Part shown: piece by piece, positions 15,418 through 22,478 of the stretch
How positions within the stretch are numbered: position 1 is the first letter of the stretch
How the letters are laid out: every line of letters starts with the position of its first letter
Virus record (IMG/VR): IMGVR_UViG_3300035698_021947
Span: 1 to 39,327 of that record
From: a virus
Length of the DNA stretch: 39,327 bases
Strand: one strand, 5' to 3'
Notes under the pieces: model-generated
Databases searched by the model: none
Seen by the model: the letters and a program-made list of their open reading frames with translations, nothing else
Told to the model about the DNA's origin: nothing
Made by a program: the position numbers and the translations under genes

Positions 15418-15666
15418 TTAAACTTTATTTATAAATTGTGTTACAATACCAGATTTTTCCCACATAAATTTACTTTGTTGTATAAAAGCTTTAATTATTA
15501 TATCTTTTATGTCTTTTTTGGTTAAAATTGTTTTATTAATTTTTTTCAATTCATCTTCAACAAATTCCGTATATTCTTTTTTAATATTCTTATCTTGCTT
15601 TTTAAATTCTTTATCTAATTCTTTTTTAATTAGATTTTGAATTTCTTCTTTAAGTTTTCTATCCAT
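15418..15666 (-). CDS. Small charged helical protein
   Basis: 82 residues, strongly helical and Lys/Glu-rich (MDRKLKEEIQNLIKKELDKE), with a C-terminal segment DIIIKAFIQQSKFMWEKSG. Similar short proteins ending in an aromatic F-x-W-x-K segment occur in large phages, as I recall, with no known role. Its ATG overlaps the amidase stop in a TAATG junction, so its translation is probably coupled to the endolysin. Confidence 0.55.
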   Translation of the reverse strand: MDRKLKEEIQNLIKKELDKEFKKQDKNIKKEYTEFVEDELKKINKTILTKKDIKDIIIKAFIQQSKFMWEKSGIVTQFINKV

Positions 15667-16565
15667 TAGTTATATTTTTTAGCAACTCTATTTAAAAGTT
15701 CAATTAGTCTTTTGTCTGGATAACTATCGCTTTTATCTTTTCGAACATTAACATGAGTCCAAATTCCACCTAATGACTTTTTCATTAATTCTTCATTGTA
15801 TTCAAACCAACTTTCATCAAAACTTGGTTGTATTTTCATTTCATATTTCTCTATTAAAAAACATAATAGCTTTTCTAAACTATCCAATTCTTCTTGTGTG
15901 TATTTAAAAAAGTATTTATATCCTCTGAATTCTTTATCTAAAATATACACATTTTCACTTGAAACTTTAGTGTTCCAATCATTTGGCCATGCATAAAAAC
16001 TATCTCCTTTTTTAATCAATGGTCCATAAGAACAAATTTCTATTCCAACAGAACTTATATCTAATTTTCCATTTGTTCCTTTTGCACCAAGATGCCATCC
16101 CCAAAATTCTGGACTAAATGCTTCATAAATAGTTCCATCTTCACCATCAATAACAAATGCAGTTGCAACTTTCCTTTCATCCGAATTCCAATATGCTATT
16201 GAATTGGCTGCTTTTGCACCTCCTGCTGTAAAATGTATAAATATTTTATCTTTATCTGTCTTTTGGTGGACATATTGCTCTATTGGAAGTTTATGCTCTG
16301 TATTAATATTTAAATTCTTATAATCAATGTCGTTTTTTATATCAAAGTCTTCTTTGTGTCTTTTTGGTTGTGCTTCTTTTAATGCTAAGAGAGTGGATTG
16401 CCCAACAATACCATCAACTACAAGGTTGTATTTTTTTTGAAATGCTTTTACTGAACGCAATGTCCTTTTTCCAAAAAACCCATCAACCATAAGATCATAC
16501 CCTAAAAATGATAACATTTTTTGTATGTTTGATACTTCTAATCCTCTATTTCCTAATTTAAACAT
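15666..16565 (-). CDS. Endolysin: peptidoglycan-binding domain plus N-acetylmuramoyl-L-alanine amidase
   Basis: 299 residues. Residues 3-64 form a peptidoglycan-binding type 1 domain (LGNRGLEVSNIQKMLSFLGY, VDGFFGKRTLRSVKAFQKKY, VDGIVGQSTLLALK). Residues ~105-290 are an Amidase_2 domain: IHFTAGG gives the first zinc His (111); IWTHVNV the second (271); K278 and D280 in KDKSD occupy the usual Lys and Asp positions; AFVIDGEDGTIYEAF and SSVGIEIC are conserved core strands. It would cut the peptide side chain from the glycan strand during lysis. No signal peptide, so it needs a holin for export. Own TATTTATA box 16 bases upstream. Confidence 0.93.
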   Translation of the reverse strand: MFKLGNRGLEVSNIQKMLSFLGYDLMVDGFFGKRTLRSVKAFQKKYNLVVDGIVGQSTLLALKEAQPKRHKEDFDIKNDIDYKNLNINTEHKLPIEQYVHQKTDKDKIFIHFTAGGAKAANSIAYWNSDERKVATAFVIDGEDGTIYEAFSPEFWGWHLGAKGTNGKLDISSVGIEICSYGPLIKKGDSFYAWPNDWNTKVSSENVYILDKEFRGYKYFFKYTQEELDSLEKLLCFLIEKYEMKIQPSFDESWFEYNEELMKKSLGGIWTHVNVRKDKSDSYPDKRLIELLNRVAKKYN

Positions 16566-16581
16566 AGTGTTTTTGTTTTTT

Positions 16582-16589
16582 TATAAATA
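16582..16589 (-). promoter_or_regulatory. Candidate late promoter box TATTTATA (amidase)
   Basis: The minus strand reads GACTATTTATAAAAAAAC 16 bases before the ATG at 16565, preceded by a TTTTGTAAAAATTATA segment. The same ~40-base module recurs at 17782-17815, so it is probably a complete promoter. Confidence 0.65.
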
Positions 16590-16719
16590 GTCTTTTTTTT
16601 ATAATTTTTACAAAAAATTTGTTTTTTATAATTTTTTTATATATTTTTGCAACTTTTTTTGATTTCTTTCGTATATAGTTAAAAGGGAACTCAATTTATT
16701 AATTAAAACTTAAAGTATT

Positions 16720-17076
16720 ATGAACTCAAAAAACAAAATTTTCTCAAAAAGATTAAAAATTATTTTTTATAAGTTTACAAAAATAGTTATCAATAAACAT
16801 TTTGTTAATTTACAGGGAATATTTCTTATTTTCTTACCATTTTTCATATCCCATCCAGATGGTGTATTTAGTAATGAATGGTTTCAACTAATGAAAGGTG
16901 TTATTTTAATTTATTTTCCAATAATGTTTTTATTTTATAGATACATTATTTTTGGATTAATTTTTAAACTAACGAAAGAAGACATTAAAAAAAGTCATTT
17001 AAGTGCAGATAACAAAATTGAAGTTATTGTCAAAGAAATTGAAATGTTAGAGCAAAAAAAAACATCTAAAGCATAG
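16720..17076 (+). CDS. Small membrane protein; holin candidate
   Basis: 118 residues. A basic N-terminus (KIFSKRLKIIFYKFTKIVIN), two hydrophobic helices (~32-44, GIFLIFLPFFI; ~60-82, VILIYFPIMFLFYRYIIFGL) and a charged cytoplasm-like tail (IEVIVKEIEMLEQKKTSKA). Two helices and a basic/charged tail are compatible with a holin, and the endolysin gene diverges from it 154 bases away. It is a lone plus-strand gene with its own terminator at the stop codon: a self-contained cassette. Holin function is inference. Confidence 0.6.
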   Translation: MNSKNKIFSKRLKIIFYKFTKIVINKHFVNLQGIFLIFLPFFISHPDGVFSNEWFQLMKGVILIYFPIMFLFYRYIIFGLIFKLTKEDIKKSHLSADNKIEVIVKEIEMLEQKKTSKA

Positions 17077-17087
17077 ATGTTTTTTTT
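17055..17087 (+). terminator. Intrinsic terminator
   Basis: ACATCT / AGATGT stem with a 7-base loop, extended by an A-run before and T-run after (A7...T7). It overlaps the stop codon of the gene ending at 17076. The A-run also makes it usable in the minus direction. Confidence 0.75.
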
Positions 17088-17106
17088 ATTTTATATAAAA
17101 AATATT

Positions 17107-17751
17107 TTAGTTTATTTTTTCTTTTCTTTCTTTTGAAACACTTACAACTAACCAAATAATACCAGCAACTAGTGCAACACCAGCAGATGCAGCAGCAGCA
17201 TTATTAAATATGCTACCTAAGTCAAGTTTTCCTAACATACCAAATATCTGGCTCATTACTCCAGTAATTAATGTAAAAGCAACTCCACCACCTACAACAT
17301 TGGCAAGTCCCTTTTTAAAATCTTCATAAAGAATACTACTTTCTTCATTAACAGTTCCAACTTGTTGTTTTACTATGTCTTTGATTTGTCTGAAATCTTT
17401 TTCTCCAAACTTTTCATCAAGTTCACTTGCAGCTTTATTAATGTCAATTTTATTTTTTTGTATGAAATCTTCCATTTTTTGTCTAAGGGTATTGAAATTC
17501 AAAAACTTTTTAGCAAAATCAGCCATTTTTCCCTCTTCAAGTTGTTGTCCACTTTGATTTTCTTCTTGCTCAATACTTTGAATTTCTTTTGGTGATAATA
17601 AATTATCATCTTCATCTAATATTTCTTCTTCATGCAATTCTGTTAATTGGTTTTTGATTTGTTTTTTTTCTTCTTGTAACTGTTTTAGTTTTTGTATTTT
17701 AATAACCTCTTCTTTTACAATTTGCTTAATTAATGATTTTTTTACTTTCAT
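17107..17751 (-). CDS. Tagged membrane protein with coiled coil
   Basis: 214 residues. N-terminus MKVKKSLIKQIVKEEVIKI is the same K-I-V-K-E-E-V-type amphipathic helix found on other proteins here, running into a Gln/Lys/Glu coiled coil with L-Q-E (~25-27). The C-terminus has two hydrophobic segments: ~150-168 (VVGGGVAFTLITGVMSQIFG) and ~186-206 (AAAASAGVALVAGIIWLVVS). Probably a packaged or virion membrane-active protein, perhaps ejected; inference. Two tandem TATTTATA boxes lie upstream (17782, 17839), implying high late expression. Confidence 0.6.
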   Translation of the reverse strand: MKVKKSLIKQIVKEEVIKIQKLKQLQEEKKQIKNQLTELHEEEILDEDDNLLSPKEIQSIEQEENQSGQQLEEGKMADFAKKFLNFNTLRQKMEDFIQKNKIDINKAASELDEKFGEKDFRQIKDIVKQQVGTVNEESSILYEDFKKGLANVVGGGVAFTLITGVMSQIFGMLGKLDLGSIFNNAAAASAGVALVAGIIWLVVSVSKERKEKIN

Positions 17752-17781
17752 GTCTATTTTATTTTAAAATTAAATGTTTTT

Positions 17782-17789
17782 TATAAATA
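17782..17789 (-). promoter_or_regulatory. Candidate late promoter box TATTTATA (proximal)
   Basis: The minus strand reads GACTATTTATAAAAAACA 30 bases before the ATG at 17751. Flanking sequence out to 17815 is almost identical to that of the amidase promoter. Confidence 0.6.
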
Positions 17790-17838
17790 GTCTTTTTTTT
17801 ATAATTTTTACAAAAATTTTATTTTTTATTGTTTTTTT

Positions 17839-17846
17839 TATAAATA
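17839..17846 (-). promoter_or_regulatory. Candidate late promoter box TATTTATA (distal)
   Basis: The minus strand reads CACTATTTATAAAAAAAAC, 57 bases upstream of the proximal box. It begins just after the helicase gene's stop, whose end region it may also help insulate. Confidence 0.55.
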
Positions 17847-17880
17847 GTGCTTTTTTTATAAAAAAGATATTGTAATTTAA

Positions 17881-19818
17881 TTATTTGTTTGCAATTCTTT
17901 TTAATAATTCTGAAAATACGCTTTCATTATATTTTATAGAATTTTTCTTATACTCTTTATTGTCTAAGGTTTTTGTTACAATATAAGCCTTTTCTTGTAA
18001 TAGTTCAACAAAATCCTCGTCAATTGTATCTTGACAAACTGGTGTTATTATTTCTATTTTATCTGCTGTTGAAGATGCTCTGTGTATTCTATCCTCTATT
18101 TGTTCCATGTCTGATGGTGTCCATGCATATCCTATAATATACATTTTACTAGCAGCAGTTAATGTTATTCCAACTCCAGATGCTATAACCATTCCACTAA
18201 ATAATTTTATATCTGGATTATTTTGAAAACTTTCAACAGACTCATCTTTTTCTTCATCAGATAAAGAACCAGTATGTAAAACAGCCACATCTTTAAAATG
18301 CTTATAAATGCTTTCTGCTATCTCTTGGTAATCTGATATAACTATAACTTTTTCACCACTATCAATTATATCTTGAATCATCTCTCTAATTCGATTTTCT
18401 TTTATTTTTCCTGTAAAAAACTTCAACTTGTGAACTTTTTCTAAATATGTTTCTTTACGTTCTTTTAATTGCCCATCTTTTAGTTCTTGTTTTAGTTCTT
18501 TTTCAATTCTTATGTATTCTTTATATTCTTTATCAGTTAATTCTATTGGAATTTCTACATATGTTTTTTCTGGCAATTCTGGAAGTACGTCTTTTTTTAA
18601 TCTTCTCAAGAAGAAAGGAGAAACTCTTGTGAATAATTCTTCTAAATTAGATGCTCCTTTATAATCCCAACCAAAACCACTCTCATAACCAGCTCCATAT
18701 CTAACTCCGAAATTATGAGAATTTTTCCATTCTTTTGGAAATACGAAATTTAAAGTAGAAAAAAACTCCATCGGTCTACTTTTAATTACCGTTCCAGACA
18801 TTAATACTTTTCTTGGGATTTCTTTAAATGCTTTGTGTATAATTTTTGTCCAAGATGTTTTAAGTTCTTTTATTCTATGACACTCATCTATTACAATTAA
18901 ATCATAATCTTCTGGAGTTAAACTTTCTTTAAAATCATCATCAAATCCAACCAAACCAACAATACGACTTTTAACTGTACCTTTGTTTTCACAAATTGGA
19001 CATTTTGTGTATTTTTTACTTAAGTCTACATGTGTCCAATTACATTTTCCCATTTTTCCATCATTCCTAATCATTGCACCACTACACTTGTGTTTATATT
19101 CTAATTTTATATATGTTTCAACTGCTTCATAATTAATAATATGAAATAGGGATTCTTTTTTCGTATATGCTTTTATTTTACTTTTCTTTTTTGGTTTGAA
19201 TTTGTATATAAATGCATTTTCTTTTGTAAATTTTATTATTTCTTTTCTCCAGTTTAACTTTAAAGAAGATGGACATATAACTAGTGTTTTTAACTGATGC
19301 TTTGTTGCGTATGCAAATGCAGGTAAAGTTTTCCCAACACCAGGTTGATCTCCTAAGATTGCTTTTCCATCATTTATTTCAAAAAACTTAATTGCTTTTT
19401 TTTGATATTCATATGGTTGAATTTTCATAAATGAATAATCCTCATTCGTCACATCCAAAACATCCGCTTTTAATCTTAGCGATTCAGCTATTCTTTTTCT
19501 TTTTTCTAAAAATTCAAGTTTTAGTTTTTTTATAACATCTTGTGTTATGTTTTCAAACACAAATTTTATATTATTATCTATTAAAAAACTAATTATTTCT
19601 CCTATTTTTGCATCACTAACAGTTCTAACCCAATCATCTTTAACTTTACCATCTGTATCTATTATACTATTCTTCCTAACTCTTCTGTGTTCTGTTGGGA
19701 ATCGTTTAATGAATTCTGATAATACTTTAAGATAATCATATCTAAGCTCATAATTAACTTTAAGTTTTTTTATCTTTACGATTATATCTTTTTTTTCAAT
19801 CTTCTTTTTTGACATCAC
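17881..19818 (-). CDS. SNF2-family (SMARCAL1/HARP-like) DNA helicase/translocase
   Basis: 645 residues. Superfamily 2 motifs in order: Q-like YQKKAIKFF (~139-147), Walker A GDQPGVGKT (156-164), Ia TLVICPSSLKLNW, II DECH (311-314), III SGT (341-343), SNF2-type FFLRRLKKDVLPELPEKT (~402-419), V SGVGITLTAAS, VI QIEDRIHRA (573-581). Between Ia and II sits an inserted zinc ribbon (C245, C259, C273, C276). T4 UvsW is the functional counterpart in fork remodelling, but this is SNF2-like rather than UvsW-like. It overlaps the upstream gene by 23 bases; starts at 19818 or 19815 are both possible. Confidence 0.92.
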   Translation of the reverse strand: MMSKKKIEKKDIIVKIKKLKVNYELRYDYLKVLSEFIKRFPTEHRRVRKNSIIDTDGKVKDDWVRTVSDAKIGEIISFLIDNNIKFVFENITQDVIKKLKLEFLEKRKRIAESLRLKADVLDVTNEDYSFMKIQPYEYQKKAIKFFEINDGKAILGDQPGVGKTLPAFAYATKHQLKTLVICPSSLKLNWRKEIIKFTKENAFIYKFKPKKKSKIKAYTKKESLFHIINYEAVETYIKLEYKHKCSGAMIRNDGKMGKCNWTHVDLSKKYTKCPICENKGTVKSRIVGLVGFDDDFKESLTPEDYDLIVIDECHRIKELKTSWTKIIHKAFKEIPRKVLMSGTVIKSRPMEFFSTLNFVFPKEWKNSHNFGVRYGAGYESGFGWDYKGASNLEELFTRVSPFFLRRLKKDVLPELPEKTYVEIPIELTDKEYKEYIRIEKELKQELKDGQLKERKETYLEKVHKLKFFTGKIKENRIREMIQDIIDSGEKVIVISDYQEIAESIYKHFKDVAVLHTGSLSDEEKDESVESFQNNPDIKLFSGMVIASGVGITLTAASKMYIIGYAWTPSDMEQIEDRIHRASSTADKIEIITPVCQDTIDEDFVELLQEKAYIVTKTLDNKEYKKNSIKYNESVFSELLKRIANK

Positions 19819-20155
19819 TTTTAAATTGTGCTAAACGCATTTTTTTCATTTTTGCTATTACAATATCTTCACTTTCCATTCTTTGCTTTTCTTTTATAAT
19901 AGCTTTTTCTAAAACAGATAATTTATTTTCATATGTACTTGGATTTTTTCTTCTTTGTACTTTATCTTTTACTATATCAGATATTAAATCTAAATCTTTT
20001 AAATTTTTTCGAATTCTTGCAGCTCCACTTTTCCAATATTTTTCCACAACAATCTTTTCTGCATCATTTATATTGTTTTTAGTAATTTCTATAATTTTGT
20101 ATAATAGGTCAAGTTCATTACAATTGTTTAAATCTTCCAGTTCTTCTAATGTCAT
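19796..20155 (-). CDS. Histone H1-like (Hc1-type) small DNA-binding protein
   Basis: 119 residues. The middle EKYWKSGAARIRKNLKDLDL then ISDIVKDKVQRRKN parallels the Hc1 pattern of bacterial/phage histone-H1-like proteins (G-x-x-A-A-x-x-x-R-K-x-L-x-x-L-x-x-L). The C-terminus is helical and basic (KMKKMRLAQFKSDVKK). Probably nucleoid- or DNA-binding; the family call is from memory of the pattern. It lies directly upstream of, and overlaps, the SNF2 helicase, and starts 2 bases after the stop of 20158. Confidence 0.5.
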   Translation of the reverse strand: MTLEELEDLNNCNELDLLYKIIEITKNNINDAEKIVVEKYWKSGAARIRKNLKDLDLISDIVKDKVQRRKNPSTYENKLSVLEKAIIKEKQRMESEDIVIAKMKKMRLAQFKSDVKKED

Positions 20156-20157
20156 TC

Positions 20158-20547
20158 TTAATTATTTTTTTTAATTGTTTCTTTAATTTGTTTTATTATG
20201 TTTTCAGGTTCTTTTATTGATTTTTTTGCTTTTTCTTGCTCCTCAGCTCTTGCTTTAATTACTTCCGTAACTGTTTTTCCAACCTTTTGAGCTTGGTATA
20301 AATCCAAAGCAAATCTATCATCGGTATATAAATCATGATCAACTCTGCAAAAGATTTTTCCTTCTAAGCTCATATTTTTAGTTGTGTTGTTAAAATTCAT
20401 CCAAAAAAACCCAACAATATCTTGTTCAGTATTAATTTCATTTTCTGCCTTTTCTACTGGCATAATTGGTTTTGAATTGTTTTTATTTGCTTTATTATTT
20501 TCTACTATAATAAAATCTAAAACATCTTTTTTTGTATAATAACTCAT
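20158..20547 (-). CDS. Hypothetical protein
   Basis: 129 residues, first gene of the helicase operon. The core IVGFFWMNFNNTTKNMSLEG and KIFCRVDHDLYTDDRFALDL looks like a small folded domain; the C-terminus is a charged helix (ARAEEQEKAKKSIKEPENII). No family recognised. The start at 20547 follows the orphan hairpin repeat by 14 bases, and the nearest promoter box is 142 bases away beyond that repeat. Confidence 0.6.
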   Translation of the reverse strand: MSYYTKKDVLDFIIVENNKANKNNSKPIMPVEKAENEINTEQDIVGFFWMNFNNTTKNMSLEGKIFCRVDHDLYTDDRFALDLYQAQKVGKTVTEVIKARAEEQEKAKKSIKEPENIIKQIKETIKKNN

Positions 20548-20561
20548 AATAATTTATAATT

Positions 20562-20650
20562 TAATTTTTATAAAACACAAGGCAAAAAAACCCATTCATC
20601 ATTCAGTGTGGATGGGATGAATTGCCAATTAACATTTAAATATATGAAAA
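20562..20650 (-). repeat. 88-base hairpin repeat, copy 2 (orphan IS605-like end)
   Basis: On the minus strand about 87% identical to 331-418. The hairpin spans 20581-20626: GGCAA / TTGCC outer arms, and TTCATC / GATGAA or alternatively CCCAT / ATGGG inside. No transposase or tnpB is adjacent. It could be a solo or non-autonomous transposon end, or a 5' regulatory hairpin for 20547. It separates the promoter box at 20689 from that gene. Confidence 0.6.
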
Positions 20651-20688
20651 ATTTAATTTAAAATCAAGTTATATTAAAAATTATGTTT

Positions 20689-20696
20689 TATAAATA
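20689..20696 (-). promoter_or_regulatory. Candidate late promoter box TATTTATA
   Basis: The minus strand reads CCTATTTATAAAACATA. The next minus gene starts at 20547, unusually far away (142 bases), because the hairpin repeat lies between. Confidence 0.5.
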
Positions 20697-20760
20697 GGAA
20701 AAAAACTATTAACATAATGTCAACAATTTTTAAAACATTTTTTTTAAACATATATTTTTT

Positions 20761-21630
20761 TTAAATTCCACGTTCATTTAACAGTTCTACATATTGATTA
20801 TATTTTGCATTACACATAGGGTGAACACCATTTTTAAACTTACAAAACATACAACCATATCTCTCATTTCCAAATATCTTAACTTTTGGAAATTCTTTAT
20901 TAATATTAATATCTCGAATTGCTTCGGTTAATTTAAATAATGATTCATAAATTTCTTCTTCACTTGATTCAATGTCTATTATTTGAATACCTCCAAAACC
21001 ACTATTTGGATTTTTTTTATCTACAAGTCTATTTAATACAACATATCTACAATCAATTTGGTCAAGTGGTATATTGTGTTTTTTAGCCCAAAAATATTTA
21101 TAAAATCTCATTTGTCCCATAAAGGTTTTGTCTCTTTTTTTCTTTTTAATATCCCATGGTTGCCCAGATGTTTTCCAATCTGTTATTCTATATCTTTTTG
21201 TTTGTGTGTTTCTGCTATTTATATCAATAAATCCTTTAAAATAAAATTTTCCAAATATATTTTCATATAAATCTTCTTCAACAGAAACAATATCATCTCC
21301 TCCCAAAACCTCATTAATGTTTAAATGTTTTAAAATTTCAACTCCTTGGTTTAAAAAATTTAAAGTTTCTTCATAGCCATCTTTGTTTTTCATATTTTCA
21401 TCCATGTCTTTTTTAAAGAGATTGTAAAAATACTTAACTCTATCATCTATATTTAGATTGTTCTTAACAGACATTTCTATTGCCTCGTGTATTGCATTTC
21501 CAAAATATAAATGAATTGATGGTGGTTGTTCATTTAATTTAAGATATTTATAAATCAAATGTTGATATGGACACTGATTATACATTGAATATTCACTGAA
21601 GCTAATATGTACTAAAGATTTTTCTTTGTT
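20761..21630 (-). CDS. PD-(D/E)XK nuclease, Cas4/AddB-like with possible 4Fe-4S cluster
   Basis: 289 residues from ATG at 21630 (MNKEKSLVHISFSEYSMYNQ); an upstream in-frame TTG overlaps the promoter. Typical RecB-type order: S-x-S-x-x-x-x-x-x-x-C-P (C21), YFGNAIHEAIE with H49, VEEDLYEN, GFIDI with D137, ITDWKTSG with D152 and K154, and QMRFYKYFWAKKH as the Q-x-x-x-Y motif. C-terminal Cys residues in YGCMFCKFKNGVHPMCNA together with C21 could hold a 4Fe-4S cluster. Probably trims or recombines DNA ends with the helicase and Mre11-Rad50 protein. Confidence 0.88.
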   Translation of the reverse strand, partial: NKEKSLVHISFSEYSMYNQCPYQHLIYKYLKLNEQPPSIHLYFGNAIHEAIEMSVKNNLNIDDRVKYFYNLFKKDMDENMKNKDGYEETLNFLNQGVEILKHLNINEVLGGDDIVSVEEDLYENIFGKFYFKGFIDINSRNTQTKRYRITDWKTSGQPWDIKKKKRDKTFMGQMRFYKYFWAKKHNIPLDQIDCRYVVLNRLVDKKNPNSGFGGIQIIDIESSEEEIYESLFKLTEAIRDININKEFPKVKIFGNERYGCMFCKFKNGVHPMCNAKYNQYVELLNERGI

Positions 21631-21649
21631 CATTGTTCTTCTTTTTTTA

Positions 21650-21657
21650 CAAATATA
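21650..21657 (-). promoter_or_regulatory. Candidate host-type promoter element TATATTTG
   Basis: The minus strand reads TATATTTGTAAAAAAAG, 19 bases before the ATG at 21630. It fits the Bacteroidetes -7 box TAnnTTTG and would suit early expression of a nuclease. A -33 element is not clear. Confidence 0.4.
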
Positions 21658-21703
21658 TAAAAAAAAATTCAAAAACTAAATTATTTTTCTATATTTATTA
21701 TAA

Positions 21704-22435
21704 ATGAATTTGAATAAGTCATATAAAAAAAGATTAAAGCTATTAGCAGGTTTATCAACGATAAACGAAGCCATAAGTTTTTCAAATAAAGACTTAAGTA
21801 ATGCATATGATAAAAGTTCTCAGCGCATACAGGGATTTGATATTAATATGATTAAGACGGCAATCAAAGAAGGTAGAGCTATTGGTGTATCATATAAAAG
21901 CAATGAAATGCCTACAATAAAATTTAGAGTAATATTACCAGTAACTGTTGGAAGTTACAAAACAAAGACAGGGACTATATTAAAACTAAGTGCTTTTCAC
22001 TTAGCAGGTCAATCAGAAAAAGCAGCAAGAAAAAATGGAAAAAGAAGTGAAGAAGCATCTAATGTGTGGAGATTGTTTGATTTAAACTTAAGAAAATTTA
22101 AAGGAATGTGGTTTACTGATAGTTTTTTTTATGAGTATCCTCCAGGATATAAAAAAGGAGATAGAAGATTTTCAAGTATACAACAGGAATATGACACTGG
22201 AATGGCCGAATTATATAGAATTGAAAGAGAAGAAAGTAATATTGATGATGGTGTTCCAATACAATTAAGAAATATTGATACACAAGGTGGAACCTCACAA
22301 CAAGATGTATCTAACGATAACGAAAAAACAGATAAGAAAAAAGAACAATTAGATGAAAAAAAGGAAAAAAATCCTTTATATGTAAAAAAACCGTGGTTAA
22401 AATACCTACGAAACAAAAGTAATTATAAAAAATAA
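21704..22435 (+). CDS. Tagged hypothetical protein with possible WYL-like core
   Basis: 243 residues. N-terminus KSYKKRLKLLAGLSTINE then AISF: a basic amphipathic helix ending in I-N-E before Ala, matching the T4 prohead-protease pattern. The core (~47-150) has IKTAIKEGRAIGVSYKS, FRVILPVTVGSY, ILKLSAFHLAGQSEKA and FKGMWFTDSFFYEYPPGY, a strand-rich layout that reminds me of WYL-type domains but is not certain. The C-terminus is charged and disordered. Probably packaged in the head. A lone plus-strand gene; TATTTATT lies only 4 bases before the ATG. Confidence 0.55.
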   Translation: MNLNKSYKKRLKLLAGLSTINEAISFSNKDLSNAYDKSSQRIQGFDINMIKTAIKEGRAIGVSYKSNEMPTIKFRVILPVTVGSYKTKTGTILKLSAFHLAGQSEKAARKNGKRSEEASNVWRLFDLNLRKFKGMWFTDSFFYEYPPGYKKGDRRFSSIQQEYDTGMAELYRIEREESNIDDGVPIQLRNIDTQGGTSQQDVSNDNEKTDKKKEQLDEKKEKNPLYVKKPWLKYLRNKSNYKK

Positions 22436-22478
22436 CATACTTAAACGCTATTTTTATTCTCCAAAAATTTTTTCAGAT

